Positions 48,370-61,448 are shown, counted from the stretch's first letter. The stretch is DNA of 64,000 nucleotides from Microvelia longipes (GCA_018340805.1 JACMZG010000008.1:25377644-25441643), one strand, 5' to 3'. A program made the numbers and translations. Notes: generated by a model not told the origin, from the letters alone.

Positions 48370-49660
48370 GAGTCAAGGATAACCCCATTTGCACTGCGAC
48401 TGGAAGTCTATTGTACAATCCCCTCAATTGGTCCAGGTCAGAATAATTCTTTTCCCCGGACTAGGTCTAGGATCTTTTTGACCAGTGATTCAATGGTAGA
48501 GTCAAACTTGGTGAGAATGATGCTACCAAAGTTGGAGAAACTTTGAAAGGCTATAGGGCTTCACATCTCAGAAGTATGTGAGATGCAGTTTCGGTTCCGA
48601 TTCACAGAGCCTACAAACTAGGTTATCTTTAAAGATACCAATAAATAGAGATGTTTTCGGAGGTGACAGTACTAGTCAGTAGTCCAGTTCTGTTCTAAGG
48701 TCCCTTCTGTTTAGACTGAGGAGGTCCTCAGTTAATTTGGGACTAGGTCCTTTTAACATAAGTTTACTGTGTCTCATGCCAGAGGATTTGATCCAGCGGT
48801 GCAGAACATTGATTAGGAGCCAATCTTTAATTACACCTTTGGCTATAGTTTTGGCTATAGTTATAGTTATAGTATGGGTCCTATGGGTTCAGGGCCTACT
48901 GGAGTGGCTTCAGACCTCTTTTTGCAAGGATGTCTGCCTGCTCATTACCTTCAATTCTCTTCAATTCTTCTTCAATCAGATGGGTGCCTGGCCATAGCCA
49001 GGCACCCATCTGATTGCTACATCATTTTTGAGTGACAGTGACAGTCAGAAGGTTTTGTAAGCACTCCCACAAGCTTAGAGTTGACTTTGTATGAACCAAG
49101 AGCTTTAATGGCAGCTTTGCTGTCAGTAAAAATATTTATATAAGTCTGATTAGGATTCTATTTAATATTTTCTGTTAGACATGCATTAATAGCAAATATT
49201 TCTGCCTGAAAAACTGTGGCATTTCCTAGAGGAAGCGAAGTTTTGAGATTTGTATGAACCTCATAGATGCCACTCCCAGAGCCACAGTCTATCTTGGATC
49301 TATCTGTATATGGTATACATACACAGAGGATATACACATACAGTGTCACCAGAGGATTCAGGTGGTTCTCCATTGAAACTATCACAGCTGAGTGTGAAAG
49401 GTTTTTCATAAGAGTAGTGAATGGTCATGTAGTCAGATTTCATGGATAGTATGGGACTCTGAATTATATTCGCTATTTTGGAGTGACCTCTCATAGAGTT
49501 CTTCCCAGTTCCCACTGTTCTGTAGTCTGTAAGCCGCCTACTAGCCTCACTCTTTATTACAAGATCAAGAGGCGGAAGGCTCAGCATGACATCTAGAGCA
49601 GTAGTTGGTGCTGTGTTCATGGATCCTGTGATGGACAAACAGGATAAGCGCCCTGTTCAT
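48370..49660 (-). pseudogene. LINE remnant: RT end, RNase H and zinc tail
   Basis: In minus-strand order: ALDVMLSLPPLDLVIKSEAS (about 49600-49540, the linker after RT), RNase H with YTDRSKIDCGSGSGIYEVH (about 49310; the usual TDGSK has G changed to R), VFQAEIFAINACL (about 49200), IRWVPGY (about 48995, interrupted by a 20-bp foldback), IEGNEQADILAKRG (about 48945), and a tail with LFIGIFKDNLVCRLCESE (about 48640-48590). It carries several stops and frameshifts. It is the same type as the 52.3-54.85 kb element, in opposite orientation. Confidence 0.75.
48973..49016. repeat. Perfect 20-bp hairpin inside the RNase H remnant
   Basis: The arms CAATCAGATGGGTGCCTGGC (48973-48992) and its exact inverse (48997-49016) surround a CATA loop. 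One arm is the natural coding sequence for IRWVPGY; the other is an inverted copy of it. Confidence 0.9.
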
Positions 49661-49685
49661 GTAATAGCTTACATGAATTGCACTA

Positions 49686-49860
49686 TTTTTGTTGATAACT
49701 TGAATTATATAATTTCCACGGGACAAAGAACTTGCTGTAATTGTAAACTACAGCCCTATAAAGAACGGAAAGAAATGTCACAGCCTTCATGATTTTCAAG
49801 GCAAAAGAGAGCTTGAATAACAAACAAACCGATTCTTAACACGGCGGCTTATAAAGAAAT
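49686..49860 (-). repeat. LINE 5' segment, inverse of 51985-52150
   Basis: 'aaactacagccctataaaga', 'cacagccttcatgattttca' and 'gcaaaagagagcttgaataa' match, in reverse, 51985-52150. Each copy lies just upstream of a LINE remnant in the same relative orientation, so this is probably shared 5' sequence of one LINE family. Confidence 0.7.
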
Positions 49861-49999
49861 TTTATCTTGTGTTAGTTTTTTTCTAATTATTCCATTAGTA
49901 GTTAGTTTCTTTACCGGAGATGTTTATATTCAAAATCTAATAGCCTTCAAGCCTTTTTTACGTTAGAATCATTACTAACTATTTAGTTTGATAAAAAAG

Positions 50000-50300
50000 C
50001 TCTTTAATATTAGTATTATGATCGTTAAGTTGAACGGATGCCTGAGCGATAAGTATAGATGTTGAGATAGATTGCAACCTCAGCTGGGAGGTGCATATAA
50101 ATAACCTACACAAAAGATTAAGACAAGCATTGTATAACATGCTAAGAGGTAGGGGCTTTTTGACAGTGGCACAGAGACGCATGCTGTTCTTTGCTATTTT
50201 TGACTCTCTTAAGGTACGGGCTGTCAACCTAAAGACCTGCCTAACCTACTGTCAGAAATCCACTGGTCGCGATACAAAAAGCAATGTTTAGAATCATGCT
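50000..50300 (+). pseudogene. LINE RT thumb fragment
   Basis: The frame reads WEVHINNLHKRLRQALYNML then RMLFFAIFDSLK. The pattern (W..HI..L...L..A, then YFA.F.S) is that of the region after the RT palm in non-LTR retrotransposons. It is short and lies between the two head-to-head LINE remnants. Confidence 0.45.
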
Positions 50301-50340
50301 CTACAAGGCTAAGGATGCAAATCAAAACCCCTGTTTGATA

Positions 50341-51170
50341 AATTGAATGTTTATATTTAAGAAATATATGACATGTATCAACGTTAGTAAAATGTCTATA
50401 TAATTATAACAAGAGCAGCAGATAAAGGTTTGCTATTAGTTCCTTTTAAAAACACTAGTTAAATCTATTAATATTTACAATTCTCTACCTAAACATATTA
50501 GCTTCCTACTTAACAATTAAAATTTAAAAAAATCATAAATAAAATTAAACATTTATTTTTGAATAAGCAAGCTAAAATGTTATAATACAAAACATTGTAC
50601 TATGATTTTTTATACTATGGTTTTGACATTATTTACATGTTATTTATACAATTAATAATAATACTATTATACTTTTATATATAAGGCAATTGCCTTTTAT
50701 ATAAAAGGGATTTAAATTAGCCTTAATTTACATTAAGGATAATGCCTTTACCCGCCTTAATGTGGTGAATAATCCAATGTTAATTACTCAAAATACGAAA
50801 ACTAATTTTGTATTTACAATCTGTTTTGCATTTTTTACGCTAAAACCCGTAGGGTCATTTTATTGGCGCCGAAGTGAACTAAATTTATAAAAATGTATTT
50901 CATCACAGCTCGGTGAAAATTGTCCGATTTTTGATGCTGTCTTCACTAATCTTCCTTATTTTTCATTCTTTAAAGAACAAAAAAAAAAATCCTATACATA
51001 ACTATAAAATTAAAAAGTTAGCATTAACATCTCTATGACGGGCGCGAAACGCGCCTGAAAACGGATTTTTCTCGTCTGCTCACTATTACATTGAATCCAA
51101 CACCGAAAACCGCATCCTTCTAGCTGTTATAGTTTCCGAGAAAAAGGTCATGTCTTCCTTAGCTGGACCA
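50341..51170. other. Gene-free stretch
   Basis: AT-rich, then a more mixed segment from about 50820. 51035-51060 has 'gacgggcgcgaaacgcgcc'. No gene. Confidence 0.4.
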
Positions 51171-51975
<805 letters not shown>

Positions 51976-51984
51976 AATTTCTCA

Positions 51985-52150
51985 ATAAGCCGCTATGTTA
52001 AGAATCAGTTTGTTTGTTATCCAAGCTCTCTTTTGCCGTGAAAATCATGAAGGCTGTTACTTTTCCTTCTGTTCCTTATAGGGCTGTAGTTTACTTTAAC
52101 AAGTTCTTTATACTGCATAAATTATTTAATTTAAGTTATCAATAAAAAAA
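51985..52150 (+). repeat. LINE 5' segment, inverse of 49686-49860
   Basis: See 49686-49860. Here it precedes the plus-strand LINE at 52270. Confidence 0.65.
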
Positions 52151-52269
52151 AAAAATAACAAAGTGCTTTCTACTATAAATTACTTAACTTTATTACTTTA
52201 TTACTTAACTTAATTCCAGATTTTTTTATACCCTACAGAATAGTATTGCTTACACTTAAAAGTGGTTGA

Positions 52270-54850
52270 GAGGAACAAAAATTAAAGGGCTCAAATTTGC
52301 GTCCTTTATTAAACATTTTATATGAGAAAGCATTTAATAGAGCTTATAGCAAAAGAATGACAATGCTCTCTGGGACCAATTCAGAAGCATTCAAAAAGCA
52401 TACAATAAAACTAAACAAGCTAGCAAAAGAGCAACCTGGAGGGAATTCTGTAGTGACATACAAAGTGTACCAGAAGCCTCTAGGCTAAGTAAGATAGTTG
52501 AATTTAATGAAAAGTTGGGAATCCTAAAACAAGAGATGGAACTTGGACCGATTCTTGTGAAAGTACCCTAAGATGCTTAAATAGGACCCACTTTGGGTGC
52601 TCGTCTGGCGGTGATCCGGGGGGACCGGAGCTAGAACCAGATGTCTTTACCCTGTAGAGAACGAAGGAATGGCTCTGGCCACCAGGATCGCCTCGGAGGA
52701 GTCTATAAGGTGGTCTCTAAGTCAATTTAGTCCTTATAAAGCCCCAGGTCCTGATGGTGTGTACCCTGTAATGCTGCTTGAGGCAGGGGACATTATTCTC
52801 GCTAGACTCAAGAACATTTACTGTGCCAGCATCGCAATGGATACATACCAAAGATATGGAAGAAGTCTCGAGTTGTTTATATTCCTAAACTAGGAAAGAA
52901 TGACTATACTTCAGCTAAATCTTTCAGACCTATAAGTTTATCGTCATTCATGCTTAAGATTCTTGAGAGATTGGTGGATAAATTCCTTATGGAAACTATG
53001 TTTAAAGTCTATCCTTTCCATGAGAATCAGCATGCGTATAGAAAAGCAAATTCAGTAGAGACAGCATTACATGCCCTTGTTAGGAGAATAGAAAAAGCCC
53101 AAAAACCACAAACTTTTTTGCAATGGCACTCTTTTTTGACGTAGAGGGAGCCTTTGATAAAGTTAGTGCAAAGGTAATTGAAAGTTTCTTCTAGAAAAGA
53201 ATACGCCCCCTCAAATAATACATTGGGTCAGTGACATGCTAACAAATAGAGTTATAACTACAGGCATTGGAGAAATCCAACTTGAGGATGTAGTGAGTAG
53301 AGGCTGCCCTCAAGGCAGCTGCATGTCTCCTCATCTGTGGTGCCTTGTTATGGATAGTTTATTGGTGAGACTAAATGAAGATAATCTGTATGCCCAAGCA
53401 TATGCTGACGATGGGTTTATACTGATTACAGGAAGTTTCTGTCAACAGTATGTGAACGCATGCAGTATGCTTGTAAAGTATTAGAAAAGTGGTGTAGTGA
53501 GGTCGGCCTCTCAATCAACCCAGATAAGACGGACCTCATGCTATTCACTAACAAAAGAGACTTAAAAGAAGTAAGGTATCCTAAACTCTTGGGAAACATT
53601 TAGCCTTGAGGAGTGAATCAAATATGTGGGAGTGACTTTGGATCCTAAATTAAGTTGGAAAATACATGTAGAAAAAATAGTCCATAAAGCGACCTCAATA
53701 ATGTGGCAATTAAAGAGAATAGTAAAGTAAGACATGGGGCTTTCGCAAAAATTTGATGAGATGGATCTACACAGCTATTGTCCGGCAAAGATACGATTCG
53801 GAGCAATTGTCTGGTGGCCCTCTGTAGAGAAACATTACATAAAGAAAAAATTAGGAAAAGTTCAAAGATTGACATCATTGGGCATTGTGGGCTGTATGAA
53901 ATCTACTCCTTCAGCTGCCCTGGACGTTATTTTTAGGCTACCCCCCTTATATGTCTGGATCAAGAGAATAGCCATGGCTACCTGTCTGAGACTGGAATCT
54001 AACAGTCAGTGGAAAGATGAAGGCAGGGACTATGGGCATGTTAAAATTTCAAAAATAATTGAAGAGAAATTCCTATCCTAAAAGCAGGGATTCCCAAGCC
54101 ACCAAATACTCTTAAGCTTAAGCGATCCTTTACCTCTAGGATTCCTTCAAGAGACGAGTGGAAGTGTGGAGAGCACTCCTTCCCAGAGGGAAACTACGGG
54201 GTTCGCTGGAGCTGGACTGTATATCAAGGAGTTAGAAGAGAAAAGATATTTCCCACTAGGAAATCTAGCAACTGTGTATCAATCCGAGGTCTTTGCTATT
54301 TTAAAAACTTCGGAACTTTTGCTAAAAGGGCAACTTTTGCAAGATAAAAGCATCTTTTATGCTCAGATAGTCAGGCTGCAATCAAGGCAATAGACTCACC
54401 CAGTTTCTCCAGTGCACTGGCAGGAGAATGTCAACAACAGCTAGAGTTACTTGGGAGAAAAAATAAAGTTACACTGGTTTGGGTCCCTGGTCATTCTGGA
54501 GTAGAGGGGAATGAGACCGCTGATGAACTAGCCAGGGAAGGCTCCTCTGAACCCTTTAAAGGACCAGAACCAGCTATAGGACTTACCAGAAGCAAAGTCA
54601 ATTTCCTTTAGATGACTGGGCGATGGTGAAAACCAGTGATGCTCTTCAAACCAAAGCTAATTGCAGACAAGCTAGGAAAATGTTGAAGAAAGCCAACAAA
54701 GCCATGAGTATATGGGCTCTCACTTTGGGGAGGAAGAGCTTAAGATACCTGGTGGGTATCTGACAGGTCACTGCTGGTTTCAGAGACATTTGCATGCCAT
54801 GAAAAATAAAGATCTAGGATCTTCCCCACCTTTATTACTATAAACATTTG
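52270..54850 (+). pseudogene. RNase H LINE ORF2, decayed
   Basis: In order: the pre-RT connector SKRATWREFCSDIQSVPEAS (about 52420), RT with FSPYKAPGPDGVYPVMLLEA (about 52725), SFRPISLSSFMLKILERLVD (about 52920), ENQHAYRKANSVETALHALV (about 53020), DVEGAFDKVS (about 53140), RGCPQGSCMSPHLWCLVMD (about 53300) and catalytic AYADDGFILI (about 53400). Next come KYVGVTLDPKLSWKIHVEKI (about 53620), a post-RT block STPSAALDVIFRLPPLYVWI (about 53905), RNase H with AGAGLYIKELEEKRYFPLGN (about 54205) and WVPGHSGVEGNETADELARE (about 54480), and LTGHCWFQRHLHAMK (about 54760). There are several frameshifts and stops. The domain order fits I/R1/Jockey-type elements. The endonuclease domain and the final zinc knuckle are missing or unreadable. 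Confidence 0.85.
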
Positions 54851-55737
54851 ATATAAATTTGTTTTCGCTAAGTTTCTACAGATGGCCTTTTAGAGTGAAA
54901 GTTATTTCTTCCTTAGCAATGTTGCCTGTATTATTAAAAGATAAAATAATATGACAAGTCGATTAATCGATTTTTTTATTTATTCATTGTAATGAACAAC
55001 ATTATTACATTAATGTATGGCTTATACATCACAATGTAAGCCACATATACCCATTCCTGCAATGACGTCACGCCACCATAAGAAGTTCAGGTTATAACCT
55101 CCGAATGTGTATGGTTGACTTACATCGAATTAGTTAACCTTCTATCATCTTGAAATTCTCAGTTACTTATAGTTCTTAGATAAAAGTTTGTCAACAACAC
55201 GTTGCAGTTTTAAACATAATATTGTTTGCAGGCTTTTTTCCAGAATTTATGAAATAAATTGAATTGTTTGATTTACTTTTTTTTTTGGCATTGGTCTACT
55301 AGGAACATTCAGCCATGGAATACTTATTCTATACTTTTATGACTTGATTAAGTAATAAGACTGTTAAAAATTTTGATAGAAAATATTAAAAATAAAAATT
55401 AAAATAATTAATTGATTAAAAAGAACTATTAATATATGGATTAGTTATTATTAATATAGTTTAAACTCTTGATTAAAGAAAATTTGTTTTCCATGTAAAT
55501 TGTTTATTTGATTATGAACCTTTGAAAATTGTTTTATATTATTTGTAAGATGTTTGATAAAGCTTTATTACTTTAATAGTAATTAATTTGTTATTATATT
55601 ATTTTGTAATTAATAATTATATTGAAATTTGTTTAATTTTAGATTAGAAAAAACTAAATTTGAATTTTTAGTTTACTAGCAAAAAATATTTTTTTTTGTA
55701 CACTTCTATTGACTTTGAAGATAACAAGGAGATATAG
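54851..55737. other. Gene-free stretch
   Basis: AT-rich; no coding, RNA or repeat signal is recognised. Confidence 0.4.
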
Positions 55738-56953
55738 TTAAATGGTTGAGCGACACTTTGTAACATGTAGTTCATTTAACAATACAGCACGCTCGGCAGA
55801 ATAGCGAGAACAGTGCATTATTATATGTTCAAGATCCTCAACTGTATTACAAAAAGTGCAGTTTGGATCGTTTTCTAAATTTATTTTGTTTAAATAAGAT
55901 TTACAGATACCATGGTTTATACGAAGTCGAATCGTAAATGTTGAAAAATATCTACTTGTAGCTTGGCCTTTAAACCAAGGAACTTGACCCACGACAGGCT
56001 GGTGAGCTGTATAAAAACTACCGGCTTGTTGGTATTTTGCCAAACTTGCCAACTAGGTAGAGCTGATAATTTTATTCGCCTATTAATATCTGTGTATGGT
56101 ACTATATATTGCAATCCACAGAGAATGGCTGACTCATCATCGTTACAACTCTCCTTCGCTACATTATCTACAGTTTTCGTTAGGCGTAATACCTGCGTGA
56201 CCCTTGACCCAGACCAACACTATGATTTTATTTTTAAGAAGATAGAGAAACATAAGTTTATAATTTGACATGTTAAATAATTATTGAGAGAGAGAACGAT
56301 TTATTTTGAACAGCGGAAAACTAAACTTTGATTGTCTGTGAAGATAACAAAATGATTATGGGTAGATTCAGAAATGTACTTTATTTATTTATTTATTTAT
56401 TTTATTTATTATTTATTTAAGCCCCTAACGGCAAAACCACAAGTAGGGCGCTCTTAGTACATTGTGACATATATGTATAATAAATTAATCTAAAATACAA
56501 AAGAAATATTAACAAAAACTAACAAAAATTAATACCTATAGGAACACATTTTCAAAAAGCGACAAATAAAGAAATAAATATTAGTATGTAATAATGTGTA
56601 CGTAGATAGATAAAGTTAAGATAAAGTGAAACGATAACAATAAATACATATTAGATAAAAACGATTAAAAGCAATCAATAAAAGTAATAGAGGATTTAAG
56701 ACTCACTGACAACGTAAACAATAACAAAAGAAACAGTTAGATATGCAGATAAATAAGTAAATAATATAAAAATTCCACCGAAATAAGATTATTAAAAATT
56801 AAAATTAGAATATATATGGATATTAATAGAACTTATACAATAAAAGTAGGCTAAAAAAATTTAGGACTAGGCAAAAAAAATCTATAACTTAATTAAAAAT
56901 GACTAGATAGTTAACTTATAAATAAAATTAAACTTATGTAATGGTAAAAGTAA

Positions 56954-59756
56954 TTAACTTAATACCAGCTTTTCCAGGACAGAACGAAGACTATTACAGG
57001 ATGAAATATGTGAGGGGGTATGGGGAAAGGAATTTAAGAGAGAGACAAGACGAACTAGGGGGGACAAAGAGGAGAGTTGTCTGATATACAGCCAGCGACC
57101 AGCTCTACGGCCAGGAGGCAGTATTACCACCTGACTCTGCACCTCATCGCAACACATCCCACCAGAGAGAGCTTTGATAAGGAACAGAGCATCATATGCT
57201 GTCCGCCGCCTGCTCAGCAACTCAAGGTTAAGACGTTTACACATGGACTCATAGGAATAATATACACGGCGATACATATAACGGAGGTACACTGCTCGGA
57301 TAAAACGACGTTGGATGGATTCGATATGATTAGACAAGGTTACACCAAAACAGTTCCACACAGGCACGGCATATTCAATTATAGGACGGACTATGGACTT
57401 ATACAGAGTTAAAAGACATTCTAAAGACAAACCACGAGTAGCATTAAGGATCAGACCTAGGGACTTGGACGCAGAGGATATTTTGGAGAATATATGAGGA
57501 ACAAAGGATAATCTAGAATCTAGAATGACACCAAGATCACGAATATTATCAGAGTGGGGGATGGGTGAATTGTTTAGACTGTAAGAAAAGGAGATAGTGT
57601 GAAGTGAGCGAGAGAAGGAAATTACGTTAGACTTAGAAACATTGAAAACCATTTTATTGGTTCGAGCCCAATTATCAAGAGTAGATAAATCTTTTTGGAG
57701 GAGGAGACAGGACGAAGTATTAAGGATAACTCTGGATATGCGGAAATCGTCGGCAAAAAAGGAATAATCGCTTGTAAGGTTGTGACCAATGTCGTTTACA
57801 AACAAAAGGAAAAGTAAGGGGCCAAGAATAGAACCTTGTGGGACTCCAGAGGAAGCAATGTAGGGATCAGAAAGAGAGGAGGAAACCCGCACACGACAAA
57901 GGCGATCAGAAAGATAACTATAAATCCACATGATGAGAGGACAGAAAATTAAATTGAACAAAGAGCTTAGAGAGGAGTAGCATGTGATCAACTTTGTCGA
58001 ACGCCTTACTCATGTCAAGATTGATAGAATCCACTTGGTTTCTAGCACTAACATGAGGTCCAACATTCGACAGGAAAGAAACGAGGTTAGTGACAGTAGA
58101 GTGGGATGGACGGAAGCCGTGTTGTTTGGGATTAAGAAGAGGATAACATATAGGAGCTAATTCATTATGAACAACCCGTTCAAAAACTTTACTGAAGGCA
58201 TTAGTTAGAGCTATAGGTCTATAGTTTTCAACTTTACATTTATCACCGGATTTAAAGATTGGCACAACGGTAGACATTTTCCATGCTGAAGGAAAGGACA
58301 TAGCAGCAAAGCTTTTGTTAAAAATGCAGCATAAAACTGGAGCGAAAATTTCAGCATGGCCCTTAACAATAAAACTAGGTATTAAATCAGGTCCAGCTGA
58401 GCGCCTATTTTTTAAGCTCATAATGGCTTTAAAAACTTTTTCTATTGATATAATAGGAAGGTTAATACAATTATTAGGATTTGGGGGAACAAGGATACTA
58501 GGATCAAAAGGAGAGCTATTTACGAACACAGATTTGAAAAAGCTGGCAAAAAGGTTAGCTTGACTTTTAGCCTCAGTGATATAAACATTGTTATCAAATA
58601 AGACAAGTTTAGAATCATTACTATTATTAGATCTAGTTGATTTAATATATTGCCAGAATGTAGAGGGATTGGCTTTTAAAGATGAGTCCACCTTTTTCTT
58701 GAGTATTACATCATCTAATTGTAATTGGGCATCAGCCTGACGTCTATAGATGGAGTGAATATTATTGTAAAGCTGTTTCCCAGTACGATTGTACTTCCTT
58801 CTGTAGTAGTTTTTTTCTTGATAAATGACTGAAGTTTGAAGCTAAACCAAGATGGAAATTTTGTATTCTTCACAGTCACTGTAGGTATGTGTCTTTCAAT
58901 AGCATCATTAACGAGATTAGTGAATATTCAACGGCTTTATCAACATCGATGGCTCTGTAAATTTCGGAAAAATCAATAGAATTCATATCACGGTATAATG
59001 CTAAGTAATCACCAGCAGAAAAGTTCCGAAGTTTCTCTTCAGAGGCAGGAGATTTGCTTTCACAGATATTAAATAATGAAATGTCAAGAGTAGGGTGGTA
59101 CAAATCTTCAGGTACAAGAGGGTACGTGCTTCTAGAGACAGAGGGTATATTTATGTTGGCAAGAACTAAATCTAGCAGACCATTGTAATTATTCTTGACC
59201 TTATTACACTGAGTGAAGCCCATTAGTAAGCAGAAGTTTATTATAACATCAGCTCGATTTGCTTTATTTCTAGGCCCATTGTACGTCATAGATTCCCAGT
59301 CAACTGCAGGTGTATTGAAATCGCCTATTAGATACACAGGACATTCTTTGGGAAGCTTTAGAGATAGCTGGTTAAAATATTCGTCCAGAGAAGATATATC
59401 GACATGATCTGGAAAATAGTGGGCACCTATAAAAATAGGTTTCTTATTATGCCTTCTGATTTCGACCCAAGTGACCTCCAATGAACATTCGAGATCTTTG
59501 CGGCGAACGTAGCTTAAGCTTCTGGGTAGAGCAATAAGTGATCCACCCCTAAAGAACAACCCATATTATCGTAATCCCTGTCTGTCCTTTCAACGACATA
59601 ATCGTTGGAAACCAGGTGACTGTTTAAAAATGAAGAGTTCAGCCAAGATTCTGTGATAACTAAAATATCGGCTGAGGAGAGAACAGTCGATCTATAGAAG
59701 TGGCTTACTTTGGTTCTTAAACCTCTAACGTTTTGGTATTGAATTGAAAGAGCCAT
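56954..59756 (-). pseudogene. CR1/L2-like ORF2: APE endonuclease and reverse transcriptase, three frameshifts
   Basis: It starts MALSIQYQNVRGLRTK at 59756, five bases after the ORF1 stop. Endonuclease motifs in order are QNVRGL, ITESWL, then after a frameshift near 59555 IGDFNTPAVDW and LDLVLANI with a YHPTLDISLF end. A second shift lies near 58890 and a third near 57935. RT motifs: NYRPIALTNAFSKVFERVV, HGFRPSHSTVTNLVSFL, SINLDMSKAFDKVDHMLLL, SGVPQGSILGPLLFLLFVND, catalytic SFFADDFRIS (FADD), NKMVFNVSKSNVISFSR and IRDLGVILDSRLSFVPHI. There is no RNase H, as expected for CR1/L2/Jockey-group elements. The protein would nick target DNA and prime reverse transcription. The 3' UTR follows from 56953 to the A-rich tail. 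Confidence 0.85.
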
Positions 59757-59761
59757 GGTAA

Positions 59762-60949
59762 TTAATTAATCTCGCCGTCCTCCACGGTCTTAGGCGTAGC
59801 CAAGTCTAGCATATCTGGTTTCAGTATGCCTCTAAATTCTTTGACCAAACTACCACAAGGCCAGTACTCGGCTGTATTGAGAGTGTCGGCAACAGAAGCA
59901 GGTAAAGATACATGAAAGGAAGAATAATTGGTTGAGCGTACTTTAAGTTTAGAAACTTTGAAGTCAGTATCTTTAAGTTGTAAGTTTAAGTCAAGAATGT
60001 AATTCTTCAGATCAACCTCCAGGGTTGCGAAATCAAGGCGAGTGACGAATAACGATTTACGCTTTTGAACAGTTTTTAAGTTAGAGTTAGTTTTAGTGCC
60101 AGTAACTCCAGGTTTGCGAGGAAAGCGTGAAGCAACTTTAACAGAAGAACCATTACCGTCATTACTACTATTTATATTAGAATTACTATTCCTTTTGTGT
60201 TGAACAATAACGAAAGGATTATCAGGGTCTTCTTTATTAATTTGGGTTATTGCTGCAGGAGATTGAGAGAAAGATGAAGAAGAGTGGTTAGAAGGCACAG
60301 AGTTTTGTAACATAAGAGTGGGGACGGAGGTAGAAGGGACGGACGCAGCTGTACTAGTGTCAGTCGACGGCTTGTTCCCAACCAGCCCAGAGCCCACAGG
60401 AGTGGGAGTTATTACTGGTCGGCTAACCACCTCGGCAAACGTGTTGAATGCCTTAGTAGTGCGAGATTCTAGCGTTGCTATTTTACTTTTCATCTCCTTG
60501 TTTTCATTTACGAGGTGGCCTACTATTGACAACAAACTATCAAACTTGTTGTTTATTGATTTTAACAGATCAACTTGCAAGGCAGAGTTCACCAGACCTT
60601 CTAATAAGATGTTGTTTGAAAACAATGTGTCATTACTATCTTTACTTTGACCTTGAATTTTGTTAAAAACATTTGTTTTAATAGCATTGATATCAGACTC
60701 ACCGGGTCGGCGCGGGGTAACAGGAACATCATCATTTCTATTTTTTAAACATTCATCACATTTCCAAGAATCAACTAGAAGATCGAATTCATCAGGAGAG
60801 ATATTTTTACAGGAAGCATGTATGGCCCGTTGACAGTTATTCACACAAGAGAGCACATTTTGCAAAGTCATTATTTTCTGATTACACACGACACACAAGA
60901 CAGCCGTATTGCGCGTAATCGGTCGTAATGAATCCTTGGTCGGGCCCAT
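59762..60949 (-). CDS. CR1/L2-like ORF1 protein with PHD-type zinc finger
   Basis: Intact, 395 residues, starting MGPTKDSLRPITRN. Residues about 18-70 form a PHD-like zinc finger (CVVC, later CVNNC, AIHASC, WKCDEC). Residues about 120-165 may be coiled coil (SINNKFDSLLSIVGHLVNEN, then KEMKSKIATLE). A Ser/Thr/Pro-rich middle and a basic segment (RFPRKPGVTG, TVQKRKSLFVTRLD) come next. The C-terminal part (DLKNYILDLNLQLKDTDFKV) looks like a small folded domain of the kind LINE ORF1s use with nucleic acid. PHD fingers in ORF1 are known in CR1/L2-group LINEs. It is likely an RNA-binding chaperone for retrotransposition. Unlike ORF2 it has no frameshift. Confidence 0.85.
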   Translation of the reverse strand: MGPTKDSLRPITRNTAVLCVVCNQKIMTLQNVLSCVNNCQRAIHASCKNISPDEFDLLVDSWKCDECLKNRNDDVPVTPRRPGESDINAIKTNVFNKIQGQSKDSNDTLFSNNILLEGLVNSALQVDLLKSINNKFDSLLSIVGHLVNENKEMKSKIATLESRTTKAFNTFAEVVSRPVITPTPVGSGLVGNKPSTDTSTAASVPSTSVPTLMLQNSVPSNHSSSSFSQSPAAITQINKEDPDNPFVIVQHKRNSNSNINSSNDGNGSSVKVASRFPRKPGVTGTKTNSNLKTVQKRKSLFVTRLDFATLEVDLKNYILDLNLQLKDTDFKVSKLKVRSTNYSSFHVSLPASVADTLNTAEYWPCGSLVKEFRGILKPDMLDLATPKTVEDGEIN

Positions 60950-61448
60950 TACTCAGATAAAGAGTAGCAAATACAGAACGCTAAATAAAAATTGATTAAT
61001 GGTAGGGTAGATGTTGATTAGTCTGCGGTCAGACTGAGACTGAGACTGAGACTGAGACTGAGACTGAGACTTTAAAGCTTCGACCACTGCAATTTGCTCT
61101 GTTGTGTAAGATGAGACGTATTTGTTTACATAACACCTTTGGAATAGTTCTGAGAATAATCATACATAGCACAACCAGTACTATCATTAATTTTAGAACC
61201 ATCGGTAAAAATATATTGGAAGCCTGGCCACAGAGAATATACACTGCCCCAAAACATACTGTTCCTGACTGACAGAGGATATTTGAAAAATCCTCCATGA
61301 AATGGGTGGGTATGGAATAAATCATAGCGTAGTAATTTGTAGAATTTTTTTATTTATTTAAAAAATAGAATATCTGAACCCTTAAGAAGGGATACTTGTA
61401 AGGTTGGTATTAAATAAAATTGTGTCCTTAACAAAAATAAATAAATAA

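Larger units (their letters stand above)
56383..61069 (-). mobile_element. CR1/L2-like LINE, nearly full length, nested insertion
   Basis: The 5' end (61069) begins with a (TCTCAG)n hexamer array. ORF1 is at 59762-60949 and ORF2 at 56954-59756, and the 3' end is a (TAAA/AAATA)n tail at 56383-56420. ACTTTA borders both ends (56378-56383 and 61069-61074), consistent with a 4-6 base target duplication. Full ORF1, a complete set of ORF2 domains and only three frameshifts indicate a young insertion. Confidence 0.85.
55738..61330 (-). pseudogene. RNase H LINE remnant split by another LINE
   Basis: The upstream part (61330-61070) reads WPGFQYIFTDGSKINDSTGC and, after a one-base shift, SYTTEQIAVVEALK. 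The downstream part (56382-55738) resumes with YISESTHNHFVIFTDNQSL, then VWVKGHAGI (about 56215), SWQVWQNTNKP (about 56050), RLRINHGICKSYLNKINLE (about 55910) and a zinc knuckle CTFCNTVEDLEHIIMHC (about 55850). The two parts are contiguous in the RNase H domain, and the CR1/L2-like element lies between them. The host element is 5'-truncated upstream of RNase H, next to the His-rich gene's 3' end, and has its own frameshifts. Confidence 0.8.

Noticed and set aside
60318..60666. Plus-strand frames over LINE ORF1
   Set aside because: They are antisense to the intact PHD-finger ORF1.
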